A stretch of DNA of 64,000 bases. Origin: Drouetiella sp036703255 (lineage in GTDB: Bacteria > Cyanobacteriota > Cyanobacteriia > Elainellales > Elainellaceae). The position numbers were made by a program, and so were the translations under genes. Where the stretch lies: positions 1 through 64,000 of the forward strand of contig DATNPL010000094.1 in assembly GCA_036703255.1 (NCBI GenBank), given 5' to 3'. Of this stretch, positions 8,585-14,653 are shown one piece after another; the stretch's first letter is position 1, and every line of letters begins with the position of its first letter. The notes beneath the pieces were generated by a model. That model worked only from the letters and a program-made list of their open reading frames with translations, was not told the origin of the DNA and did no database searches.

Positions 8585-8710
8585 GTGGCGGCTAGCTCAA
8601 TGTAGAGCGCCAAGTTTGCCCAATCGGGACGTAGATTGAGGGTTATCGCTGCAACCGATTTCTCCCTTAATCGCCGGAGATGCGGGTGCAATTCCCGCGC
8701 CGCTACACCA
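8585..8710 (+). ncRNA. tRNA-like small RNA, candidate YrlA-type Y RNA
   Basis: The 126-nt segment folds like a tRNA lacking an anticodon arm. An 8-bp acceptor-like stem pairs GTGGCGGC (8585-8592) with GCCGCTAC (8699-8706), followed by ACCA. The D-arm-like hairpin is TAGCTCAATGTAGAGC (8593-8608). The T-arm-like hairpin is GCGGG-TGCAATT-CCCGC (8682-8698). In place of the anticodon arm stands a larger module with a 9-bp stem (8634-8642 with 8664-8672) and an inner ATCG/CGAT stem. Bacterial YrlA RNAs combine a Ro-binding stem with a tRNA mimic and are often encoded beside the Ro60 orthologue, whose gene starts 490 bp downstream here. The alternative is a decayed tRNA gene. The exact 5' and 3' ends are not known. 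Confidence 0.6.
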
Positions 8711-8711
8711 A

Positions 8712-8747
8712 ATAATTCGTAGTTTGTAATTCGTAGTTCGTAATTAT
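8712..8747. repeat. Heptamer array, left flank of the four-helix-bundle gene
   Basis: TAATTCG/TAGTTCG/TAGTTTG units. The array is approximately the reverse complement of the one at 9181-9214, so the intervening gene is bracketed by inverted repeats of about 35 bp. Confidence 0.7.
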
Positions 8748-8765
8748 TGATTCGCCAATTAAATA

Positions 8766-9125
8766 TTACAAATTGCTCTTAAGTTTTTTGGTGGAAGCAA
8801 TGAGGATTTTAGTGATTTCTGTGGCCTCTTGCAGCAATAGATTAAATTTAGAGCTTTCTACCATACCTGACTCAATTAAGATCTCAATCCAGTATTGAGT
8901 TTCCCTTGCTTCTTTCAGCGCAATTTCCAATTTGCTCAAAAAATCTCGATGAGACTGTGCCGATTGAGCCTCTCTAACATTCGCACCAATTGACGTCCCT
9001 GATCTCAACAACTGGTTAGAAAGAGTTCTCAAGACTCCTGATTGTTGATTCAGGAAATGGCAAGCCTTAATAATTCTGATCGCAAATTGCTTCGTTCGAT
9101 CTGCGATCGTAATCTGCTTCTCCAT
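8766..9125 (-). CDS. Four-helix bundle protein (S23/IVS type)
   Basis: A 119-residue all-helical protein with the family features RTKQFAIRIIKACHFL at the N-terminus, LLRSGTSIGANVREAQSAQS in the middle and LEIALKEARETQYWIEILI after it. Members were first noticed in intervening sequences of 23S rRNA and are common as solitary genes in cyanobacteria; their biochemical role is unknown. I chose ATG at 9125 (MEKQITIADRT), because the longer frame to 9185 runs into the flanking repeat. The gene is bracketed by inverted heptamer arrays, which suggests it arrived as a small cassette between the tRNA-like RNA and the TROVE gene. Confidence 0.85.
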   Translation of the reverse strand: MEKQITIADRTKQFAIRIIKACHFLNQQSGVLRTLSNQLLRSGTSIGANVREAQSAQSHRDFLSKLEIALKEARETQYWIEILIESGMVESSKFNLLLQEATEITKILIASTKKLKSNL

Positions 9126-9180
9126 AGTTACCCTTGCACCAAAGCGACTCCTTTCCCTTCTTTTCAGAAGATTCCCACTC

Positions 9181-9214
9181 ATCAATTACGAATTACGAAC
9201 TATGAATTACGAAT
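9181..9214. repeat. Heptamer array, right flank of the four-helix-bundle gene, entering the TROVE start
   Basis: AATTACG/AACTATG units. The TROVE start codon (9202) lies inside the array, so the first five residues are encoded by repeat DNA. Confidence 0.7.
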
Positions 9215-10785
9215 TTTTCATAAGTCCGCCCATTCCTGGACGAGAAGCAGAGATGATTCAGGGGCGATCGGGGAGTTACCTGTTCAAGGCAGATACCTGG
9301 AGCGTGCTGCGTCGCTGTCTCTTGATTGGCACGGCTCAAGGCTCCTACTATGCAGGCAAGCATGAGTTAACGGATGAGTTTGTGGGAGTCTTGAGCAACG
9401 CGATCGCCCTTAACCCCGATCGCGTTGCTCAAGAGATCGTTTACGCTAGCGATGGGCGATCGCTCAACAATAGTGCGCCGTTGTTTGCCTTGGTGCTGCT
9501 GTCAATGGGTGAGGCACCCGAGGCGAAGCGTGCTTTCCAGAATATCTTTCCTCAGGTGGTGCGAACCGGAAGCCATTTCTATGAGTGGTTGAGTTACACC
9601 AAATCCATGCGCGGCTTCGGGAAGATTGTGCGCGAAGCTGGAACGTCTTGGCTGTCGAATGCGGATGTGAAAGCGTTAGCCTATCAACTGCTGAAGTACC
9701 AACAGCGTCAGGGTTTCTCTCACCGGGATGCGTTACGCCTGTTCCACGTCAAGCCGCCGACCGAAGATCACAATCAGCTATTTCAGTGGGTGACTCAGGG
9801 CTGGGATAGTTTGCCTCAAGAGATTCCCTCGAATACAATGGCGCAAATCTGGTGGTATGAGTGGCTGAAGCGTCACCCAGAAAAAAGCCATGAGGCGATC
9901 GCTAAAGGCCGCTTAACCCATGAAATGGCGGCTCCTGTCGGCAAGATGGATCAGCAGGCTTGGCAGCTTTTGTTCAAAGAAATGCCGATCGGCGCACTGC
10001 TGCGAAATCTGGGTTCGTTGACCGAACTGGGCGTGTTGAGCGATGCGAACTGCCGCAAAAACTTAGAGCATGTGCAGTCTATCCTGAATAACCGCAATCA
10101 CTTACGCAAGGGACGCATCCACCCGATCGATATCCTGAAAGCGCTCAAGACATACCAGTCTGGCGGTAAGCTGGGGCGCAGCCAAAAAACTTGGCAGCCC
10201 TCGACGCGCATCCTCAGCATTCTGGAGCGGGCGCTGGAACTTTCCTTTGATGTTCTGCCATCCACCGGAAAAGTGTTTCTGCACGCGATCGATGTCTCGG
10301 GTTCCATGTCTTACCAGAGCGTTAGCTCGATCGGGCTGACCTGCTGCGAGATTGCCACGACGATGGCGCTGGCAACCGCGAAGGCTGAAAAGAATTATGT
10401 GATTCGAGGGTTTGCCACCAATTTTCGTGACTTGAACATTACCGCACAGGATTCGTTTAGCGAGGCGATCGCCAAGGCCAGCAACCAAAACTTTGGGGGC
10501 ACTGATGCCTCGGTGGCCTATGACTGGGCTATCCGTAAAAAGTTCAAGGTAGATGTGTTCTGCTTCTGGACAGATAGCGAAAGCTGGGCAGGAAATAAGC
10601 ATCCCAGTCAGGCGCTAGCGGAGTATCGCCGCCGCGTCAACCCCCAGGCAAAAGCGGTATATGTGACCTTGGTTCCCTATAATATCTCCCTGGTTGATCC
10701 AAAAGATTCAATGTCATGGGATATTGCTGGGTTTGATCCTGGCACACCACGTCTGATCCAGATGGTGGCATCAGGTGAAATCTAG
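9202..10785 (+). CDS. rsr: TROVE-domain protein, Ro60/Rsr orthologue
   Basis: A 527-residue Ro60-family protein. Ro60 is a ring of HEAT-like repeats that binds Y RNAs and the ends of misfolded RNAs, and it assists RNA maturation and stress survival together with exonucleases. Residues 10-340 form the TROVE ring, starting at the conserved PIPGREAEM segment. The C-terminal VWA domain has an intact MIDAS with Asp364 in DVSGSMS, then a GGTDAS threonine and FWTDSES. The start at 9202 is supported because PIPGREAEM lies at residue 10, as in relatives, although the ATG sits in a repeat array. The candidate Y RNA is encoded 490 bp upstream on the same strand, and rtcB lies 6 kb upstream. A hairpin follows the stop. 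Confidence 0.93.
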   Translation: MNYEFFISPPIPGREAEMIQGRSGSYLFKADTWSVLRRCLLIGTAQGSYYAGKHELTDEFVGVLSNAIALNPDRVAQEIVYASDGRSLNNSAPLFALVLLSMGEAPEAKRAFQNIFPQVVRTGSHFYEWLSYTKSMRGFGKIVREAGTSWLSNADVKALAYQLLKYQQRQGFSHRDALRLFHVKPPTEDHNQLFQWVTQGWDSLPQEIPSNTMAQIWWYEWLKRHPEKSHEAIAKGRLTHEMAAPVGKMDQQAWQLLFKEMPIGALLRNLGSLTELGVLSDANCRKNLEHVQSILNNRNHLRKGRIHPIDILKALKTYQSGGKLGRSQKTWQPSTRILSILERALELSFDVLPSTGKVFLHAIDVSGSMSYQSVSSIGLTCCEIATTMALATAKAEKNYVIRGFATNFRDLNITAQDSFSEAIAKASNQNFGGTDASVAYDWAIRKKFKVDVFCFWTDSESWAGNKHPSQALAEYRRRVNPQAKAVYVTLVPYNISLVDPKDSMSWDIAGFDPGTPRLIQMVASGEI

Positions 10786-10814
10786 TGTGTAGCCGTAGCC
10801 ATTATTCTCGCGGC

Positions 10815-10849
10815 ATTTTTGTGAGGGCGCTTCGCGTTCTCACAAAAAT
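10815..10849 (+). terminator. Palindrome downstream of the TROVE gene (GCGC-apex family)
   Basis: A 16-nt arm (ATTTTTGTGAGGGCGC) faces a complementary arm with two G-T pairs across a TTC loop, 30 bp after the TROVE stop. It belongs to the dispersed family described in the findings. Confidence 0.65.
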
Positions 10850-10927
10850 TCTTGTTTGGAGTTAAGGGTGGAGCGCTCTACATGTCATGGTCACAGTGGA
10901 CTAGCCCAGCTCCAGATCGTGATGCCG

Positions 10928-10943
10928 ATATATCGCGATATAT
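10928..10943. promoter_or_regulatory. Perfect palindrome, candidate PadR autoregulatory operator
   Basis: ATATATCGCGATATAT is a perfect 16-bp palindrome 45 bp before the padR start codon. A TATACT box at 10956-10961 lies 13 bp further on and would be a plausible -10, so a bound repressor would cover the -35/spacer zone. PadR repressors commonly bind such AT-rich dyads in their own promoters. Confidence 0.6.
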
Positions 10944-10987
10944 TTTTATTTGTCCTATACTTGAGAAAGTTGTTGAGTCACAAATTT

Positions 10988-11581
10988 ATGTTTAGACACT
11001 TTCGTGCTCACTTTCACACCCCGGCTTGGGCAGGCGCTGACTTCGATGAATCCTTTTCGCGCCCTTGGTTTCAGCATGGCAAACGACCTCACGGCAAGCC
11101 AGATATGTTTGGCTTTGGCGGTGAAGATGAACCCCGGACTCGCCGGGGAGACATTAAATTTCTCCTGCTAGAGTTGTTAGCTGAGCAACCCAGCCACGGC
11201 TACGACTTAATCAAACGGATGGAATCTCGCTATGGCGGCTTTCGTCGCCTTAGTCCTGGTTCTGTCTATCCCACGCTGCAACTGCTGGAAGATGGCGGAT
11301 ATGTGATCAGCGAAACCACAGCGGGTAAGCGAGTTTACACCATTACCGATGAGGGCAGACAGTTCTTGGCTGAACGGACTTCCCAAGAACCGCAAGCTGG
11401 CTCTTGGGAGGGATTCAGAAATAAACCGCAAGAGTTTAATCAATTGCGACAGGCGGCGATAGAGTTGGCGGGTGCAGTGATGCAGGTGGCTCGAAGCGGC
11501 AATTCTGATCGCATCAATCGTGTGAAGGAGCTGTTAGAACGAACGAAGCGAGAGATTTATGCCATGCTGGCAGAGGAATAG
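10988..11581 (+). CDS. PadR-family transcriptional regulator
   Basis: A 197-residue protein from ATG at 10988; the longer frame from 10856 would overlap the operator-like palindrome. After a His/Phe-rich N-terminal extension of about 55 residues, the winged helix-turn-helix begins at RRGDIKFLLLELLAEQPSHGYDLI. It continues through the family signature LSPGSVYPTLQLLEDGGYV and the wing KRVYTITDEGRQFL. The C-terminal helices (about 140-195) would serve dimerisation. No target operon is adjacent, since downstream lies a double hairpin and then a convergent hydrolase gene, so autoregulation is the only link visible. The ligand is unknown. Confidence 0.88.
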   Translation: MFRHFRAHFHTPAWAGADFDESFSRPWFQHGKRPHGKPDMFGFGGEDEPRTRRGDIKFLLLELLAEQPSHGYDLIKRMESRYGGFRRLSPGSVYPTLQLLEDGGYVISETTAGKRVYTITDEGRQFLAERTSQEPQAGSWEGFRNKPQEFNQLRQAAIELAGAVMQVARSGNSDRINRVKELLERTKREIYAMLAEE

Positions 11582-11789
11582 CCGACGCATGTTCAGGGAA
11601 CCGATCGCTGCACAGGGCATAACCAAGTTTAGAATGTCCTGGAGATTGGTTGCGATCGTCCTCTCTAAAACGGAGTACAACCCTTAGTCACAAGTCTAGG
11701 ACATGGTTGTGGAAACGCGGAGTACGCCTATAATCATGCCCTAGCAGCCACGGCTATATCTACGAGACTAAGACTTAGTAGATCTCAAA

Positions 11790-11830
11790 TTAGGGTTTTT
11801 TGGCGCGCGGAGCGCGCCAAAAAACCCTAA
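11790..11830. terminator. Perfect 19-bp palindrome with GGA loop
   Basis: Arms 11790-11808 and 11812-11830 are exact complements (A/T-rich base, GGCGCGC at the apex). Positioned to terminate padR transcription. A member of the GCGC-apex family. Confidence 0.75.
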
Positions 11831-11877
11831 AAGCTAGATTTCAAAGGCGCTTTGCGCCTTTGAAATCTAGCTTTTAG
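11827..11877. terminator. Perfect 24-bp palindrome with TTT loop
   Basis: Arms 11827-11850 and 11854-11877 are exact complements and overlap the preceding palindrome by four bases. It ends 22 bp from the stop of the hydrolase gene on the minus strand, so the pair can act as a bidirectional terminator. Confidence 0.75.
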
Positions 11878-11899
11878 AAAAAAAGAAGGGCTTAGCGAT

Positions 11900-12727
11900 C
11901 TACTGAGACTGGATAAACTCCAGTAGGTCAGCGTTGAGCTGATCTTTGCTCGTATCGCCCAGGCTATGCGACCCGCCCGGATAGATTTTCAACGTCGAAT
12001 TTTTGACGAGTTTTGCCGACAGGAGCGCTGAATCTGCGATCGGCACGATCTGATCGTCATCCCCATGAATGATCAGCGTTGGCACATCGAACTTCTTTAA
12101 ATCCTCGGTGAAATCTGTTTCCGAAAATGCCTTGATGCAGTCATAGGCGTTCTTATGTCCAGCCATCATGCCTTGCATCCACCAGGCGTTAATTAGCCCT
12201 TGAGAAACTTTAGCACCAGGTCGGTTAAAGCCAAAGAACGGGCCGCTGGCTACATCTAAAAAGAACTGCGATCGATCAGCCAAGAATGCTGCACGAAAGC
12301 CGTCAAACACCTCCATCGGCAGCCCACCCGGATTCGCCTCGGTCTTGAGCATAATCGGCGGCACTGCGCCCATCAACACCGCTTTAGCAACCTTCGCTGT
12401 TCCGTGGCGACCAATGTAGCGCGCCACTTCGCCTCCCCCAGTAGAATGTCCGATCATGACTGCATCTTTGAGATCTAGCGCCTCAAAAAGCTCGGCCAGA
12501 TCGTCAGCATAGGTATCCATGTCATTGCCATTCCAGGGCTGGCTCGATCGCCCATGTCCCCGGCGATCATGCGCGATGCAGCGGTAGCCATGCGAGGCAA
12601 GAAAAAACATTTGTGATTCCCAAGCATCTGCACTTAGCGGCCAGCCATGACTAAAGACAATGGGTTGTCCTGTACCCCAGTCTTTGTAATAAATCTGTGT
12701 ACCGTCTTGCGTTGTAATTGTGCTCAT
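11900..12727 (-). CDS. Alpha/beta hydrolase, non-haem chloroperoxidase-like
   Basis: A 275-residue cytosolic hydrolase of the chloroperoxidase/esterase group. The oxyanion region is FSHGWPLSADAWE, the nucleophile elbow is GHSTGG, the acid residue lies in HGDDDQIVP, and the catalytic histidine in GGSHSLGDT. All members of the Ser-Asp-His triad are present and the length is normal. These enzymes act as esterases and can make peracids; the natural substrate is rarely known. I chose ATG at 12727, preceded by AAGGTG at good spacing, over the GTG three codons upstream. It stands alone between padR and the FMN reductase gene. Confidence 0.9.
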   Translation of the reverse strand: MSTITTQDGTQIYYKDWGTGQPIVFSHGWPLSADAWESQMFFLASHGYRCIAHDRRGHGRSSQPWNGNDMDTYADDLAELFEALDLKDAVMIGHSTGGGEVARYIGRHGTAKVAKAVLMGAVPPIMLKTEANPGGLPMEVFDGFRAAFLADRSQFFLDVASGPFFGFNRPGAKVSQGLINAWWMQGMMAGHKNAYDCIKAFSETDFTEDLKKFDVPTLIIHGDDDQIVPIADSALLSAKLVKNSTLKIYPGGSHSLGDTSKDQLNADLLEFIQSQ

Positions 12728-13087
12728 TTTTTTCACCTTCTAGTTCTAGGATAAAGGTTGCCAAGTTAATGGCTTGGGGGTTGCACCACATCAAGAGAAT
12801 AAAGGATGGTGCCGCAGCTAGTGTGCCATGTAGATAACGTTCATGGCGTTTAGAGTAGCAAGTGGTACAGAGCGCGGCAAGCCCAGCTAGAGGGAGCGAT
12901 CGCTTTAAGTCGTTGCTACACCATTCAGAATTTTTGCGAAATAGCCCTGACAAAAACCTCCGAAGTTTCTGCCAGGGCTATTTTGCGGTTAGGACGAGGA
13001 TGTTTTTGAGGGTGCGCTCCGCGCACCAAAACATCCTAAGCCTGATGATTACGGCTATCAATAGATTTCAATGGCTTTAGCCGTTCG
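12728..13087. other. Intergenic region with a palindrome
   Basis: Promoter region of the hydrolase (12728-12950), then the hairpin at 12997-13037 and a GATGATTACGGCTATC-type sequence that recurs beside two other palindromes (17.1 and 60.6 kb). No gene is seen. Confidence 0.6.
12997..13037 (-). terminator. Palindrome downstream of the FMN reductase gene (GCGC-apex family)
   Basis: AGGATGTTTT and GGTGCGC pair with GCGCACC and AAAACATCCT around a TCC loop; one arm has a four-base TGAG bulge. Located 50 bp after the FMN reductase stop. The flanking GGTTAGGACG is shared with the copies at 17.06 and 60.58 kb. Confidence 0.7.
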
Positions 13088-13654
13088 TCAAGTGACGATC
13101 ATTTCTCGTTGAGGTAATCCCCGTAGCTTCTGCGTATTCTCAATCAGGCTTTGTGCTAGAGCATCAAGCCGCTTCGAGAGACTTTCATCTTGCAGGTTGC
13201 CGTCTTGATCAAAGGCTTTCCAAGCTTGAGCGATCGCCACCTGTTCTGGAATTGTCCAGGCGTGAATCCATCTCAGAATGGTTCGCATATCGTTCAGAGC
13301 GTTGCTGTTAGACTGCCCACCCAAAACACTAATTAATCCGGTAACTTTGCCAGAGAAGTGCTCAAAACCCATGAGATCAAGCGCGTTTTTGAGTACGCCA
13401 CTGAGGCTGCCATGATACTCAGGCGTTACCAGGATAACGCCATCTGCTCCTAGCACGGCCTGACGAATTTTTTCCACATCGGGATAGTTTGGGTACTCGT
13501 CACTACCATCACAGAAGGGCAGGTTTAGCTCTCGCAAATCCAAAAGCTCAACCTCAGCCCCTAATGCCCTCAGGCGCTCTGCTACGATTTTTAATGCCTG
13601 TTGGCTATAAGAGTCGGGTCTTAAACTTCCGGCAATTCCCACGATTTTGACCAT
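13088..13654 (-). CDS. NADPH-dependent FMN reductase / flavodoxin-like quinone reductase
   Basis: A 188-residue flavodoxin-fold protein. The phosphate-binding loop is GSLRPDSYSQQ near residue 10, and the family motif TPEYHGSLSGVLKNALD near 80 contacts the flavin. A third segment, LISVLGGQSNSNALNDMRTIL, completes the fold. Members reduce FMN or quinones with NAD(P)H and often act in oxidative or arsenic stress. ATG at 13654 follows AAGGAG at about eight bases. It is monocistronic as far as can be seen, with a palindromic terminator behind it. Confidence 0.9.
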   Translation of the reverse strand: MVKIVGIAGSLRPDSYSQQALKIVAERLRALGAEVELLDLRELNLPFCDGSDEYPNYPDVEKIRQAVLGADGVILVTPEYHGSLSGVLKNALDLMGFEHFSGKVTGLISVLGGQSNSNALNDMRTILRWIHAWTIPEQVAIAQAWKAFDQDGNLQDESLSKRLDALAQSLIENTQKLRGLPQREMIVT

Positions 13655-13828
13655 AGAACCTGCTCCTTAGGAAAATCTCGATTTGACTCTAGTATAGCTA
13701 ATCCGTATTCATTATGAGTACGTTTTATAAAAGTTTTCACTCGCTCCATCCGATAGAGTTTTTATGATGCCTCTCGGCTCGATCGCTTTCCCATGCAGCG
13801 GATTGCGGGAGGCTTGGATCTCTCCTAG

Positions 13829-13984
13829 TCATCTGAGGGCGATTTTCTTTTTCCCTATGGCTCGATCCAAGTCCAGGTGCATGGCATGGATATTCAGCAA
13901 GCCTGGGTGGATGGGCAAGCCGTGACGGTCTTGGGCAATCAGGTTAACGTTGGCGATCGCTTCGCTCACCTACATGTGAGATGA
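13829..13984 (+). pseudogene. Coding-like remnant without start
   Basis: A 51-codon open stretch with hydrophilic, gene-like composition (contains VHGMDIQQAWVDGQAVTVLG and ends NVGDRFAHLHVR). It is preceded in frame by a TAG at 13826 and by more coding-like sequence. There is no ATG with a ribosome-binding site. It looks like the 3' end of a decayed gene of unrecognised family. It fills the otherwise empty 13655-14012 gap. Confidence 0.3.
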
Positions 13985-14012
13985 GCGGGTGGATTGAAAC
14001 GAGTATCCTATT

Positions 14013-14324
14013 TCACAACGCATCTGTACGATGAATTGACTCGATCAGTTCTTCAACCTCTTCGTCATCGGGACATTGCTGCACCTGAGATTTGAACCAT
14101 ACCAGTTCTTCAGCTTCTGTCTTCTGCAATTGATACACCAAAAGCGTTCCGGCTACCCGTGCCAAGGTGAGGGGTTCATAGGAGATATGATGGAGTAACT
14201 CATGTGCCTCCTGGCACAAGCGCGCTGCCGCTACTTCGTTCAGAGGTTTTCCCATCTGGGAGGCAATATCTTGCAGGCTGTGCTGAATCGATCGGCTGAG
14301 ATCGGATGGAGAAGAATCATTCAT
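14013..14324 (-). CDS. Small hypothetical helical protein
   Basis: A 103-residue acidic protein, predicted helical throughout, beginning MNDSSPSDLSRSIQHSLQDI and ending VEELIESIHRTDAL. No recognised domain or catalytic motif, no signal peptide and no cysteine pattern. Charged helices such as LVWFKSQVQQCPDDEEVEELIES could mediate protein contacts. It starts at ATG 14324 and has no operon partner. Confidence 0.6.
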   Translation of the reverse strand: MNDSSPSDLSRSIQHSLQDIASQMGKPLNEVAAARLCQEAHELLHHISYEPLTLARVAGTLLVYQLQKTEAEELVWFKSQVQQCPDDEEVEELIESIHRTDAL

Positions 14325-14653
14325 GCTGTCAGTGTAAAGGATATTCAGCTTTCAGGGCGTTTTCATGCTGATTCTGAGCATTCCGAATCGTCTGAGTCGA
14401 ATGGCTGAAGTCACTTTGAGAGAAAACATTGCCATCAGTCAATTCGTTACAAGTTTGTCATCGTACTTTTACTTTTACAAGTATCAGCGATTCTATCAGC
14501 CGTTTAGCTATTAAACTCCTGCAAAGATATACTTCAGCAGGCAGATTTAAAGCTTGTATAAATTATTGCAATTTTATCGCTGCATATCAGCGACGATTCT
14601 TCTCCGATAACGGGTGGTAAAACCGTTGTATCGGTTGCTAACCGGATTTGATA
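14325..14653. other. Gene-free intergenic stretch
   Basis: A 329-bp AT-rich region between the small hypothetical gene (diverging leftward) and the end of the PIN/RTX gene. Only a weak CGGTT-GCT-AACCG hairpin near 14632 stands out; I see no coding frame with a plausible start. Confidence 0.5.

Larger units (their letters stand above)
11582..11899. other. Convergent intergenic region with two long hairpins
   Basis: No coding frame is evident. The first half (11582-11780) is unremarkable. The second half holds the two overlapping palindromes listed separately, placed between the 3' ends of padR and the hydrolase gene. Confidence 0.6.

Noticed and set aside
8476..8691. 71-codon minus-strand frame across the tRNA-like RNA
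   Set aside because: It overlaps the structured RNA on the other strand and shows no protein family features.
8585..8710. Ordinary tRNA gene
   Set aside because: At 126 nt there is no 7-base anticodon loop on a 5-bp stem in the expected place; a longer stem module replaces it.
8585..8710. Stand-alone guide RNA of an IscB/HEARO element
   Set aside because: No IscB or HNH ORF is adjacent and the fold is tRNA-like, while a Ro60 gene lies next door.
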